Assembly (NCBI GenBank): GCA_973895155.1
Contig: OZ316896.1
Coordinates: 23,684,001 to 23,748,000 of the forward strand
Length of the DNA stretch: 64,000 nt
DNA from: Marsupella aquatica
Taxonomy: Eukaryota; Marchantiophyta
Direction of reading: 5' to 3'
Shown here: positions 31,801 to 43,238 of the stretch, piece after piece
Position numbering within the stretch: the first letter of the stretch is position 1
How the letters are laid out: every line of letters starts with the position of its first letter
The notes under the pieces: generated by a model
Told to the model about the DNA's origin: nothing
The model's database searches: none
Seen by the model: the letters and a program-made list of their open reading frames with translations, nothing else
Program-made: the position numbers and the translations under genes

Positions 31801-32464
31801 TCGTAATTTGGAGGGAGAACGTTATCCGGATGACCGTGTTTTTTGGTAAGAGCATGTTGGCTCTTATGAAGTCAACCTTGCATGCCCATAAGTTCTACAC
31901 TAAAACCAAAATGATAACTCTTGTAAGAAGGGTAGTGGGTATTAAGAAAGGTTCAAGTGAAACTAATATACTATTAAATCCCACTTCACCATACTTGCGG
32001 ATTAACACCTCTCAGAAACTAATTTTTCTACGATATATGATCATAATATCTCCAAGAGAAAATGAAATAGGAATGTCATCTGGACTCCTATTTAGATCCA
32101 TGACTTCAATAGAGGACAAAGATAATGCACTCCCACTCCTCTCGGTAAAACACTACTAGGTATACTATTGGTTCATTAAAACTCATAACAATAGATGCAA
32201 ATTGAGCTTCAACATGATAGGTTAGATGTTGTCTCATTGATGGCTTGTCTAAAAGATAGACTCTAACCAAAAATGGGTTACGAAGAAGAAGATTAGGGAT
32301 ATCTCTCCCTCCTAGATTCATAATGACTCTCTTGTTCCTTTGACCCTCACCATTTTATTTATATTGAATTCAAGAGGGCATGGATTATGCCCAAACGCTT
32401 AGATAAAAGCCAAGTGGCACACATCCAATGTGAGAATGTGTGCTAGTACTATTGCAATCAAAAC
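31801..32464. other. AT-rich stretch, nothing recognised
   Basis: Open frames exist on both strands (for instance minus 32321-32106, starting NLGGRDIPNLLLRNPFLVRV), but none gives a recognised domain. Given the neighbours it is probably unidentified retroelement debris. Confidence 0.3.
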
Positions 32465-32870
32465 AAATGATGCATGCAAGTAAAATAACTAATGCATGCA
32501 CCTAAAACAATTTATACATGTATGCACCTTGTGGCTTGCACATTTGCTCACCTTGCATGTGCATAAAATAATTAATGCATACAAATAAAACAATTTGCAT
32601 GTATTTAAAACAATTTATGCATGCACCTTGTGGCTTGCACATTTGCTCACCTTGCATGCACATAAAACAACTAATGCATGCAAATAAAATAATTTGCATG
32701 CATCTAAAATAATTTGTACATGCACCTTGTGGCTTACACATTTGTTCACCTTGCATGCACATAAAACGACTATTGCATGCAAATAAAATAATTTATATAT
32801 GCATCCAAACAATTTGTGCATGTATCTTGTGGTTTGCATAGCTACTTACCTTGTATGCACATAAGTAATA
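32465..32870. repeat. 99-bp tandem repeat, about four units
   Basis: The phrase CTTGTGGC(T/C)T..ACA recurs at 32528, 32627, 32726 and, degenerate, 32826, giving spacings of 99, 99 and 100. Units share ACCTTGCATG, ACATAAAA and the palindrome TGCATGCA. The sequence is AT-rich and non-coding. It follows the 3' end of the gypsy fragment and may be part of that element's 3' region. Confidence 0.85.
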
Positions 32871-33047
32871 GTCAAACTATTTAGTTACTTTGTAATAAAA
32901 TATAAACCTAATCTATATACTTAATAATATATTTAGTGATACTAGTGTTTTCATCATGAATAATTGAATTATCATGACATATCATCCCTACCAAACCTGT
33001 CCATCCTTCGGATGCACCACACCTATAGATCACAATAATCTTCATTC

Positions 33048-34247
33048 TCATCCAAAGCTTCAAAGTCATCTAGTTCAAACTCTTTCTCTTCTATCACAAA
33101 GTGAGTTCGCCGCTTAGACAATTTCACTCGCTTTCCTGCATAGGAATTGCGATGAATTTCTCCATCAAGTTCTCTAACCAAGTAGGTTGCGTTAGGGTTG
33201 ATTTTTTCAACAACAAATGATCATTTTCAATGACGTGCAAACTTCTTTAAGGTAGAATGTTGTTGCTCGAATCCTCCTTCTTAGATCAATACCCAATCTT
33301 CACTCTGGATTGGAATTGGCCTCAGACGATGAGTCTTATGAAATTGCTTCTTATTTTTCTCACAAGCCTCCTTTAGCTTTATTAAAGTCTCCTCAATTTT
33401 TTCCTTGGTCTCGATAAAGTGCTCAATCCTCCGTTCCAATAACTCATCTCGAGTGATGTCATATTCCCAATCAATTGTTCTCCAACTTTGAACATTTTCT
33501 TCAATCTGCATCAAAGAGAAATGTCCACAGACCAATTTGGCAGGTGTAAATCCTATTGTGGAAGTGCATGTCATTTGATCTACTAAAAGAGCAAATGGTA
33601 AAAGGTTTGGCCACATCGATGCTTTTCCTAGGCAAGACTTCACCAAGGCATGTACAATCGGTGGGTGTCCTCGCTCAATCTTTCCATTGCCTTCCGGGTT
33701 GTAGGCAGCAGTAAGTTTGAGCTTGATGTTGAATTGATCAAAGAAATCTGCAGCCTCATCTGAATTGAGTTCTTCTCTATCTGCTCTCATTTGCACAAAA
33801 TAACTGTGATGTGCAATGATATCTTCAAGTACAAACCTACATACTGCTTCAGTAGTATTAGAGGTCAAAGCCCTTCCTTCCACATAAGAAGATAAATCTT
33901 CTCTTACAAGAACAAGATACTTTGCTCCTCTAACTCCCAATGGCATGTGCACGACATCTATTGCCCACTGAAAATGTACGATAAAGGACTAGTAGGATTA
34001 AACCCATCTCTAAACCTAACTTTAGAGTAATATTGCAAGTCTTACAAGACTCAACATATGATTTTACATCCACATACATGTCTGACCACCAATACCATCT
34101 CTGAATCTTCTCATAAGTAGCTCTAACTCCTCGATGTCCTACTTCAACTGCATCATGAGAGTCCCACAAGACCTTTTTCTTCTCCTCATCAGTATCAAGG
34201 ACTCTACACGGAACATGTCCTTTTTTCAAAGATCTTGGTGTTCTCAT
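33048..34247 (-). pseudogene. Ty3/gypsy integrase fragment, second lineage
   Basis: The minus strand reads first the HHCC zinc finger (HDAVEVGHRGVRATYEKI to YVESCKTCN, 34247-34030). After a disrupted stretch comes a core with the QWAIDVVHMPLG-type first Asp and AAYNPEGNGKIERGHPPIV, a degenerate form of the usual YHPQ-NG-E segment. It continues to PIQSEDWVLI and a basic tail (RELDGEIHRNSYAGKRVKL). Its wording differs clearly from the integrase at 61.6-63.9 kb, so it belongs to another gypsy lineage. Frameshifts and stops make it non-functional. Confidence 0.75.
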
Positions 34248-34391
34248 GGAAGGTATAGATTGTCGGAAGGCGATCGATGGGGCTCACTTGCAACCGGCCT
34301 CCTGATCTCCACACTAAAAAAGATGTATATCAACCTTGTAGAACTTATGGCTAGCTAGAGTTAGGGGACCTCATTCCCAGCTAGGGAGGCA

Positions 34392-34528
34392 ATTGTGGGT
34401 TTTGGACATTTGTGGATAGGAGTTCCACTTGTACTCCATTCTCTTATGTTTGTGATGTTGATTGTGACTATGCTTAGATATGTGTGACAAGCGATGTATG
34501 TTGTGTAGCGATGTTTATGCGCACGACA
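34392..34528 (+). repeat. LTR-X 3' end fragment
   Basis: It begins TTGTGGGTTTTGGACATTTG and ends GCGATGTTTATGCGCACGACA, matching 6686-6827 and 34860-34999. It is joined almost directly to the full copy that follows. Confidence 0.7.
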
Positions 34529-34530
34529 AC

Positions 34531-34999
34531 TATCACACCATTATGAGTGGTAGTATAGGATATCGGACTATGTAGGTTTGAGGCTTTCATATGTGTGTTA
34601 TCTAAGTGTTTTAGGGTTAGTATATGTTTGTGAGGGATAGTTATATATCTCTTTGTGTTGGCTCAAAGGTCTCATCTTTTGATGTTGAGCCTTTCGAGCA
34701 CAAACTCTAGCGGCTATGGTGTGGTTGTCTAGGTTGTGTGTACGTAACGTGGATTCCTTGAGGCGCAAGGTGGGTTTGGCTTGACATAAGTGTGTGATCG
34801 CGTCGGGCAGGATTGTGTGTTTGATTGGCATCAATTGCTGTTCGATTGCTCTTGAAGATTATTGTGGGTTTTGAACATGTATGGATAGGAGTTCCACTTA
34901 CAGTACTCCATTCTCTTATGTTTGTGATGTTGATTGTGACTATGCTTAGATATGTGTGACAAATAATGTATGTTGTGTAGCGATGTTTATGCGCACGAA
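34531..34999 (+). repeat. LTR-X, nearly full-length solo copy
   Basis: It starts TATCACACCATTATGAGTGG (decayed TGTCACACC) and ends TATGCGCACGAAA (decayed GCGCACGACA), about 469 bases. It is diverged from the copies at 2.8 and 6.4 kb, so it is older. With the preceding fragment it forms an LTR-LTR tandem with almost nothing between. Confidence 0.7.
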
Positions 35000-36238
35000 A
35001 AAAACTTGGCGAGGGTCTCTGAGATGATTCTCGGCCAGACCTCAAGGTCCTCTCCGCGATATGCTAGCGTATGTAAGATTTCTTAACGTATGTCAAATTG
35101 CCAATGTGGGCTACCTTGCCAACATGCAAAACTTGGCGAGAGTCTCAGATGATTGTTGGCCATATCTCGAAGGCCCTCTTCAAGATATGCTTGCATGCCT
35201 CAGACTGCTCCAAGTGACAATAGAACTTTACGATAGCCTCCAATCTCAAAGACCCTTGCCGACATGGGATGACGTATTTTGGCCAGACAACACAACTTGT
35301 CGACCCTCTTAACAATTTTAAAGGTTAGCTACAACATACATTGTGTCTCTCAGAGACCCTCTCCGAAATGAAATTAAGGGTATTCCGTTTCAAATGAAGG
35401 AGCCAAATTGGTTGTATCCCACATCCAATGTCAGAGACCCTCGCCAACATACGATGATGAATACCCAAAAATGCATGCAAAGCCTACAGTCAAGTGACGA
35501 TGATGAAGCGCTTGGACAGTCCCAAAAACTAATCATGACGGTGCAAAAGGTTTGACCGTTAGAGGTCGACCAGACACCGCCAGAACTCAAAGGCCCTCTC
35601 ACCTTAGAGTCACTAGCCTCGAATCTCACCCTTGCCAACATGGGATGACGTACAGTGGAGTCAGGATGACAAAGCGCTTGTACAATCCCAAAAACTAATC
35701 ATGACGGTCAAAATGGTCTTTGACCGTTAGAGGTCAAATTACCATAAACTCATTTATGATGGCCAAACTTGGAGTGCGTATGAATAGACATGTAGTCGTT
35801 ATTACAAGGGTTGAGTTGAATATGGTAGGATACCAATGATTGTTGAATTGTTAGCAGCGACGTTGATGATCGTCTCAACCATTGCAGGTCACCTCAACAC
35901 GGACTCGATAGTGTTGATGGGATGTGACATGCATGTGAATAGATATGTACCCGTTATACGGCGATTGCTTTCATGCCCGATCCCCATTTGTACATATTTG
36001 GTGTGATAGCCAAGTGGGCCTTGGGTATATGAAATATGTGAATCAGTCATTCCATACTAAAGTCATTGTTATCAAAGTCCTTGTAAACATGGGCGAACAA
36101 AGATGGAGGTGAAGGCAATGTGGCAGCGCAATGTGCCCTCCCATTTGCCCCCTTCTTTCTCATGAGGGGAGAGCACATTTTCAGGAAGGAAACGGAGGCG
36201 CCCAAAGAGCAGCCATATCCGAGCTCTTGAGGCTGTTT
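35000..36238. other. Non-coding stretch with local duplications
   Basis: ACTTGGCGAGGGTCTCTGAG near 35006 and ACTTGGCGAGAGTCTCAGAT near 35130 head two ~120-bp units, both running to GATATGCT. Near 35505-35740 a second pair shares CCCAAAAACTAATCATGACG and GACCGTTAGAGGTC. No convincing gene. The repeated phrases (GACCCTCGCCAACAT, ACGATG) suggest an old minisatellite-like family. Confidence 0.45.
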
Positions 36239-36267
36239 TCAGATCACCAATCGTGGGAGTGTCGACC

Positions 36268-37384
36268 ATGGCCGGACTGGAGTTTGTGATCGGTGTCCAA
36301 GACAGGCACACACCCATTGTCGTTGCCGTTTTGGGCGTCGTCCCACAGAAGAGGAAACGAGGTCGGTCACGGAAACATCCCATTGTAATGTCAATCGCGT
36401 TACATGATAACAAAGCTCCTCAGCTCTTGACAGAGAAGACAAAACGAGGTCGTCCCAGGAAGCATCCCATCGTCATGTCGATCGCGTTACTTGATAATGA
36501 AGCTCCTAGGCTCTTGACAGAGATTTGAAGAGGAAATGAGGTTGTCCCAGGAAGCATCCTATTGCAATGGCTACCACACTGCCTGACGGTGATGATGAAG
36601 CTCCTCGTCTGTTGAGATCTCCAGATAATGGCAAGGTTGTTGGTGGTGCAAACAGACCTCGGATATCGTGATGGAATTCCTTACAAAGTCCAAAGACATA
36701 GTCCTTGACTGGACTATCTGTGACGGAAGCTCGTTTCCAGTTGGAGAATACTCCGGGAGGTTTGTTGTCGGTGTCGAGGACAAGGACATTCTCCATTCCT
36801 GTGCTCAAAAAGGTTTAAACAGTGTTCTTGAGAGGCACTTGATCAAGGCAAAGATGATTAAGGATCAGGCAGCCAAGGGTAATCAAGACGTTGGGTCGGA
36901 TGATGAGTTCACAATTCCAGGAGATGAAGAGGCTGGACCTTCAAGCGAGAAAGACGAATTCGACCTGGAGTAAAGTACTTGGCCTCTTCTGATGTTGGAC
37001 TCCCTATTTGGTTTCTTTTGTTTTCTTCATTTTGGTTGCTCTTCTTCAACTGATGCCGGTGGTTGCGCCAGTGATAGGAGGGTGGAGGGGTTTTCTGAGG
37101 AGAGGTTTTGTCTTCGGAAGGAAGTCCAGGAATCCATTGTGGTTACTCCTGAGAAGCCTTTTACTCTTCCGTGCTATGTTGAGAAGTCGGCTAAGCAGGT
37201 TGATGAAGCTCCTGTGATCTTGACTTGGGAGGCGAAAGGTCTTCGATCAATGAGAGGTGCTCGAAGATATCTGGATTGTTCAAGGTTTATTGACAATGAG
37301 GTGGGGACAGTCCGTCAGTATTTAGATGAGTCTGCTGAGTCAACGGAGAGGGAGACCAGTAGTGATCCTAGTAGTAGTTTATGA
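36268..37384 (+). pseudogene. AT-hook protein relic with three ~87-bp repeat units
   Basis: From ATG 36268 the frame reads MAGLEFVIGVQDRH and then AT-hook DNA-binding motifs: KRGRSRKHPIVMSIAL, then KRGRPRKHPIVMSIALLDNE. A third unit is displaced by a frame change: it reads GCPRKHPIAMATTL with TGA in place of Arg. Each unit ends with a LLTE/LLRS phrase, so the array arose by tandem duplication. Downstream, in another frame, VGEYSGRFVVGVEDKDI (from 36671) echoes the FVIGVQDRH start and is followed by an acidic tail (DEFTIPGDEEAGPSSEKDE). After a TAA comes a further frame to 37384 with no known domain. AT-hook proteins bind the DNA minor groove in the nucleus. This copy is probably a pseudogene, though missed introns could explain some breaks. 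Confidence 0.45.
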
Positions 37385-39230
37385 CTGAACAGGTAGAAAT
37401 TTGTGTGGCTGTACTGGTCACCGTCGACTCTTACAGTTTTGCTGTGTTGAGTTTTTGGCAATCCACACTTTCAATGTAAAGAGTGACCATGTTATGATGG
37501 AAGTGTCTACTAGTGGTGATCTTTGTTCAAAAACCAATGCTTGTGACTCAAGTATGGAATGCATATGACAATCATGCATGGTTTTTCCTTGTTATATTAC
37601 TTTGATTACTGTAAGAGGTGGAAAACTGAGATATTTGGCCATTGTTTTCATGGAATGTATTAGGATTTTCAAGGCCTCGCTGACAATAGTGCCTCGCTAG
37701 CAAAATCTCCTGTTTACTCGCACCATACAATTCCTCCTTTGTCCTGGCCTTTTTGGTCCTCCCTTTCAGTGGGGTTTAGTGGATTTTTGCTCGAAAAAAA
37801 AGATCTCTGGCACATTTCCTTTTCAAAATATTATCACACGATTTCCTTCATTGCCTGTTCAAACCGTTGTCAAACAATTTCATTGGAACCATCATATGAC
37901 GAAACGTTCTGCTGCTGATATTCTGGCTATGGATACGAAATTAGAATTTAATGTGCTGCTATTTGAATCGGGTGACAAACTCACTTCCATCTCGACGTTG
38001 GGCCATTGAAGAACAATCAATTAGGATGACTACCAATTCTTCTATGACTTCCACAAACAACTGCTGTTGTTATCACGTTGCAAAGAATTCTGATCACAGT
38101 AGCCTGATCAAACACAGAAACCTGAGTCAGCCCCAATTCTTACCATAAGTGTCAAGATAGAGGAAACCTGGTCGAATCCACTCATTCGTCCAATTCTCAT
38201 GCTGGTTCCCACAGCATCTGCGGTCATTCAAGTCTTTGTCACAGGGGATTGGTTTGGAAGATCTCTTTCAACCTGAAGAAACAAAATCCAGCTTTTTCTG
38301 GCTATTCTCTTTAGAAATTGGAGCAATTATGTTTGGATGCCCACTTACGCAGTACTTGCCCGATTGAGAATTCTATACATTCTCTTCCCCAGAGATACAG
38401 AGAGGCCCTTGCGGCACTAGTCCTTCCTCCCCTGTGTTCAAGACAAACAGGAACCGTTATATCACTTCAGTCATAGCAACCACTATAATTTCCTCCACTA
38501 CTTTCTGCTTGTTGTGACCTTCATTTAGATTTCAAGAGCAGTGCATGAGCTGGTGTCCGATTTCAGGGTGGTCAGTCACTGGATTTATATCACTGCGGAA
38601 GCAGTGTGGCGCCCTTGAGTTTCAATTTATGAATAGGCTTTGCAGAAGTGTTACAAGCTCGTGGCCCAGAAGTCTCTCCCCATCTTGTGTGCCTTCAATC
38701 GATTCGATCCCGGCCAGGCTAACTGCCAAATGGGTGTGATAAAGGTGCTAATGATTGATGCAATGACAGCAGCCTGGCCGACAACAACCTGGTTCCACAT
38801 TCACCGCCGTACCTTTCAGTGAGGAATTGACAATTTGCCATGCGAAGTGGTACTCATATCGGCGAGACTGAACTGAAGGGTGAGTGGAAGCCTGACGCAG
38901 GAAAAGTTAAAACAGTGAAACCTTCTTTCACACGAGGTCTCTTAAACCTTGCCGGATCTATGAGATATCTGTTGTACATGTCCGCAATATCACTGTTGGT
39001 CAGCAGTGGGCTGCGATTGCTGTCCTGACGTTTGCTGCATCTGAGTACATAACTGCAACATTCCTTGTACCGACCTCATGGATATCTTCAGCCGGCCTGA
39101 GTGATTTGGAGTTGATATGGTGCAGCATCCTCTGAACATTTGATTCTCCATCACTTCAGCTAGTGACCTACCTGCAGTCGTATTTTTCAAGAGATCTCCA
39201 GAGACTCCAGAGTCTGGATGCCACACAGCC
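37385..39230. other. Gene-poor stretch
   Basis: The first part may be 3' flank of the AT-hook relic. Several short plus-strand frames between 37.8 and 39.0 kb show no recognised motif, codon regularity or splice pattern. I can support no gene here. Confidence 0.35.
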
Positions 39231-39540
39231 AAAAGTGCTCCAAAAAGTCGATTAGTGTTTCAGAACAGTGCTCAAAAACGTCGATTAGTGTTTCAGAACA
39301 GAAAGACCTGCTTCAAAACTGTTGAGCGGAAGATGGATTAGGTAGCATATGACGGTGACATGGAGCAAGACTTTGTATGCACAACTTCAAAAAATGCCCA
39401 AACAAGTCGATTAGTGTTTAATAACAGAAAGGCCTTTGAGCGGAAGATCGAAAGATGGGTTAGGTAACATATGACGGCTCATCCTGACATGGAGCAAGAA
39501 CTTGTACTACCCAACTTCAAAAAATGCCCAAACAACATTC
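39231..39540. repeat. Local repeat with GTCGATTAGTGTTT units
   Basis: GTCGATTAGTGTTTCAGAAC occurs near 39247 and again near 39282, and GTCGATTAGTGTTTAATAAC near 39407. Between them a longer unit (GAGCGGAAGAT ... CATATGACGG ... ACATGGAGCAAGA ... CAACTTCAAAAAATGCCCAAACAA) is duplicated with about 140-base spacing. Non-coding. Confidence 0.6.
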
Positions 39541-40501
39541 CCTTTTGGAGTAGCCAAAAGGATTCAGGGAGTCGAGTCCCTTGCAAAGTCAGAAAGTGTG
39601 CCACCTGCCCGTAACTTGCTACCCGAGGCTTAACGTAGTGCCTGGTGCCAGGGCATATACCATGGTGCGTCTGGTGGCTTGATTGGATCGTGATTCAAAA
39701 GATTGCTTTGTGGCAGCTCGATTGGATTGATCTTAATTATTTTGACGGAGATCGAATTGTTCTTCCTGATTTTAGCTCTCTTTAATCCTTCTTCCCCAAG
39801 CCCTAATTGTACTTCCTAATCACGCTAGCAGCTTGCAGTCCAGCTATCATCAGAGCACTAACCGTCCTTCCCAAACCCTAATCGTTCTTCCTCTCACAAT
39901 CGTTCTTCCTCTCTTGCAATCAAGCTTGCCAGAGGGGTCTTGCCCAACATCGCAGCCTAAAAAGCTTCGTAAAATCTAAAAAACTAGACAATCCTGCAGA
40001 AAGCATAATTATGGGCTTAAGATCACATCACATGGCATCTGTGCAGTATATGATTTCAAGGACTCATGAGCAGAAATGGAGATAGACTTTCGTAAAAAAG
40101 GGCTGTTGAAGAAATGAATTCAACTTTCAAAAACAGATCAACCCCAAGCAATACAACTCGGAAATTTGAAGAAAGGAAGACTCGATAGACGTGTATCACA
40201 TTAGACGTGTATTCAGACCCTGCAGTTCGGCTGTCAGAACTAAAAATAAATGTGGGAAATCTTTCCACTTTAAACAGAAGAACCATAATTTCCTGATCTG
40301 AACGAAATACCCCTGCCTCGCCGACACTACCAATCCAAGTCGGTGCACGTTGTCTGATATGTATGTGCAACATCTTCTTCACGACTTACGTAAAGCCCTC
40401 CCTGATGTTTTCCTTTGTATATCAGAGACGATTTACGCAAAACAAACTTGCCTTGCTCAATTCGCATGGATTGGAGAGGAAAATGTCACAATTTCCTGAC
40501 A
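39541..40501. other. Non-coding stretch, no gene seen
   Basis: Around 39760-39920 the phrases CCCTAATTGTACTTCCT and CGTTCTTCCTCTC are repeated irregularly. It lies 3' of the broken phosphotransferase and may hold its former terminator region. Nothing else is recognised. Confidence 0.35.
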
Positions 40502-41438
40502 TCATGAACATATTTCGAGAAGGTACATATTCATCCAAGACCATTCCAGCAAGTGCTCGTCTAGAACCGTTGCGATCCAACGATCCCAGTCATTGCCCCA
40601 TTTACTCCATGGGATCATTGCCATAGCATACTCCCAATAGCTTGGGTACCATCCAGAGAATTCCCAATCAACAAGTATCACCTCTAGATCTTCCAAAGGT
40701 CGTCCATCCAGCGACTCGGGCTTTCGGACAAGGATATTATTTCGCTGAATGTCTCCATGGCTGAAAGTCGGCGGATGATCGCGGAAGATTTGACCGAATA
40801 CGCGTTTGAAAAGGCTTGCTCTCCCTGGCAGACCGGTAGTGAAGTCATATTTCTTAATCATTGCGGCATTGAGCTCGTCTTCTGTATCGAATGGACCCCC
40901 AATTGACAGCGTTTCACTACGAAAGAGAGGATCTATCAGACCACGATTGCCTAGACTACAATAAGATCCCGGTGAGGGAAGTCCACGCAGTTGATGCATA
41001 CTTCCTCGAAGCTTTGCTGAGATAACTGCTTTCTCCGCTTCAGTCAGGTTCGGCCATAAAGACTCGAGGGTGTCGCCATTCTCTCCATGACGATGTAAGT
41101 CTTGCCATCGGACATATCCGTGTAGATTGCGTAGACTCGTGGGACTGGAACAGAGGTGTTTCGCTGGACGAAGAGGATGTTTTGACCTTCAACCGGATCA
41201 GTGATCCCGCCATACTTGACCACGAAATGAGGCCCAACGCCAACCACTTTGTGGGCAACCCACTCCGTAAGTACCTCCTTCGAACTCTCGATCTCCTCTT
41301 TTGTTGGCAAGCGACCGGGAAGAGCCTGGGGATCTGCAAAGTATGGAAGAGTGATGGACAACATGTTGAGTGTACCTTCCAGGACGAAGTCAAGGATCTC
41401 CCGAATAAACTATCCACCCGCAAGGCATTTGTCCGCAC
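40502..41438 (-). pseudogene. APH-family phosphotransferase, frameshifted paralogue
   Basis: This is the minus-strand relative of the gene at 17646-18506. The N-terminal part (41364-41047) reads MLSITLPYFADPQALP, VGVGPHFVVKYGGI, VPRVYAIYTDMSDGKTYIVM. Four bases are missing near 41077 compared with the plus-strand copy (AATGGCGAC versus AATCACTGGCGAC), so the frame is lost. It resumes in the C-terminal part (40999-40502) with QLRGLPSPGSY, GPFDTEDELNAAM, the intact Brenner motif HGDIQRNNILV and VDWEFSGWYPSYWEYAMAM, ending LEWSWMNMYLLEICS. Upstream homology to the first copy continues to about 41460, but in shifted frame. The C-terminal end is longer and more like fungal relatives than that of the intact copy. 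Confidence 0.8.
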
Positions 41439-41676
41439 AGAGAAATCGCCGCGAACAGGAAAGAAACCTACAGTGTCGCGAGACTAGGCCGAGAGATCGT
41501 CGATTCTTTCACACCGCTTGTTCGACCAGGACTACGACGCAACTGGGAGGTCTCGTCCAATTGCCCGAGCAAAAGACAAGGTGCTGTGGGTGAGGGAGTC
41601 TGGTTTCTCCTCAGCCTGGTTGGCCCGGGTCCTTTGGGCCATGGGTGGGGCTAGTGGTGGGAGTCTTGGTTTGGCC

Positions 41677-41825
41677 TGTGACACCATTTGGAGTGGTAGT
41701 ATAGTATATGATACTATCTTGGTTTAGTGGTTTGTATGTGTACTATATGAGCATTCAATGTTTAGTTTGAGTTTGTGTGAGGGATAATTATCTCCCTGTG
41801 TTGGCTCAAGGCCTCATCTTTCAAG
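41677..41825 (+). repeat. LTR-X fragment (5' part)
   Basis: It begins TGTGACACCATTTGGAGTGG, close to the family start, and continues through GTATGTGTACTATATGAGC and GTGTGAGGGATAATTATCTC to CTCATCTTTCAAGGGTT. It then joins unrelated DNA. Old fragment. Confidence 0.65.
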
Positions 41826-41849
41826 GGTTATTGTAACCTATCATGGCGC

Positions 41850-42658
41850 TCGATTAGAGGAGCGCATGACGTAGTTGCATCTGCAAAGACAAATTTGTGC
41901 TTGGCCAAGAGAAAGAGTATGGTGATGTTCAAATGATGAGGCGTATGTTTTGGGAAATTGATGCACAAGATGTGAATAGCAGAAAAAAATGGGATTGTGA
42001 TCCGATCAAGGGAAGTAGAACTTTACATTGCTTTGATGGTTTTAGTAACAGTCTTTCAACTCTTTTACAAGTGAGGGAGCTTTGTTGTTTCTGTGCTCAT
42101 TGTGTAGATGATGAATCGGCCAAATGTGAGAATATAGAGTGGGTAGGACATTTTAAACTCGAGATGGTGAAAGGAGTATTGCCAAGTGATGTTCAGATTG
42201 ACATAGAGAGCTTTGGAGTGGGGCAAGGGGGCTCTGAATGGGAGGAAGGCTAGATGGCAGAGTTGGTCACACTGGGTGATTCTATGTTGTGGAAGCTGAC
42301 CAACTAAATAAGTGGAATGTTGATTTTTACATCCTTCAATGTGAGGCAGTGCTGCAAAAAGTTCAGAAGAAATTCAGGGATGATTATGAGGTGGAGTTTG
42401 ACACAGGTGACTTAGCATTGAAGGGACCTTGGTATTAACCAAACCCAGGAGCGAAACAAAATTTGTGTACAATGGTGCACCTTCAAGCTATACTCATGCA
42501 AGGTCTGTAGTTCACATCAGATTTGCTTTGACTCCTTGTGAGGTGCATATGCATACAAAAGGTGGTAGCAGAAGGTACAACTTAAAAGGAGATACACTTG
42601 CAGCAATTATAGCTTCCCTAACTTCACAAGTTACAGTTAGTTCGAGGAAGTTTGTTTA
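41850..42658 (+). pseudogene. Fragment of an unidentified DNA-transposon-type protein
   Basis: The frame to 42253 reads DPIKGSRTLHCFDGF, then a cysteine-rich piece VRELCCFCAHCVDDESAKCENIEWV. After a stop it continues WNVDFYILQCEAVLQKVQKK and DTGDLALKGPWY. A later frame (to 42658) is rich in basic residues and probably out of register. The G-S/T-R-xLH plus CxC/CxxC and NIEWVG layout resembles accessory regions of transposon-derived proteins I have seen in animal and plant genomes, but I cannot name the family. It is flanked by an LTR-X fragment and a gypsy-type LTR. Confidence 0.35.
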
Positions 42659-42701
42659 GAAATTAGAACATTGGAGCCTTGGCCAGACCTCTCTAGGTGT
42701 T

Positions 42702-43238
42702 TGTGGCGCGTCCCATGCCTCTCTGAACCCAAGAACCCTCCCTGAGCAAGCCGATTCCCACCGGTTTCTTGCCTGCCAAGGCAAATTCCAAGGTTTATTG
42801 GCATGGGATGCTGCTTTCCTCTCACCATTGTACGTACTAACATTTTACCCACATATATTGGACAGATCCTTCATCGGGTCATGAGATATGTACCCGGCTT
42901 ATTCTAGCCTCATTTCCGTCTCTTCTATCAGTCTTCCTTCAGGTATGTTTGGATTCCGCCCCCGGAATGATGCCCAATCGGCTTGGGTAGCCGCTGAGAG
43001 CCCGCTAAGAGCCCTCTTAGCTCAACACATCCAACTCTCCCTGCTTCTAAACTTACTTTCTCTCCTTAGTTGATGTGGGCAATCTTCACACAAGTTGATG
43101 CGACACACAATTAGAAAGATGACTCCTACTGACTAAGGTATACCATGCCATTGCCATTGCCATACAAGGAGTACTTCTCATGCACAAGGTCTGCGAACTA
43201 AGCCGGAAGGCCAACTCTATTCAGCTCTTAGGCATGAT
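42702..43238 (-). repeat. Gypsy-type LTR segment related to 56634-57144
   Basis: It starts TGTGGCGCGTCCCATG and shares with the 56.6-kb copy the phrases GGACAGATCCTTCATCGG, TGTTTGGATTCCGCC, TTGATGTGGGCA, CACACAAGTT and TCTGCGAACTAAGCCG. After GGCATGA the two diverge. The neighbouring ORF at 44040-45989 is on the minus strand, so this is probably its downstream LTR, although the family differs from the 57-64 kb element. Confidence 0.6.

Noticed and set aside
32502-32839. Minus-strand frames with repeated MCMQGEQMCKPQGA
   Set aside because: They are translations of the 99-bp tandem repeat, whose length divisible by three keeps the frame open by chance.
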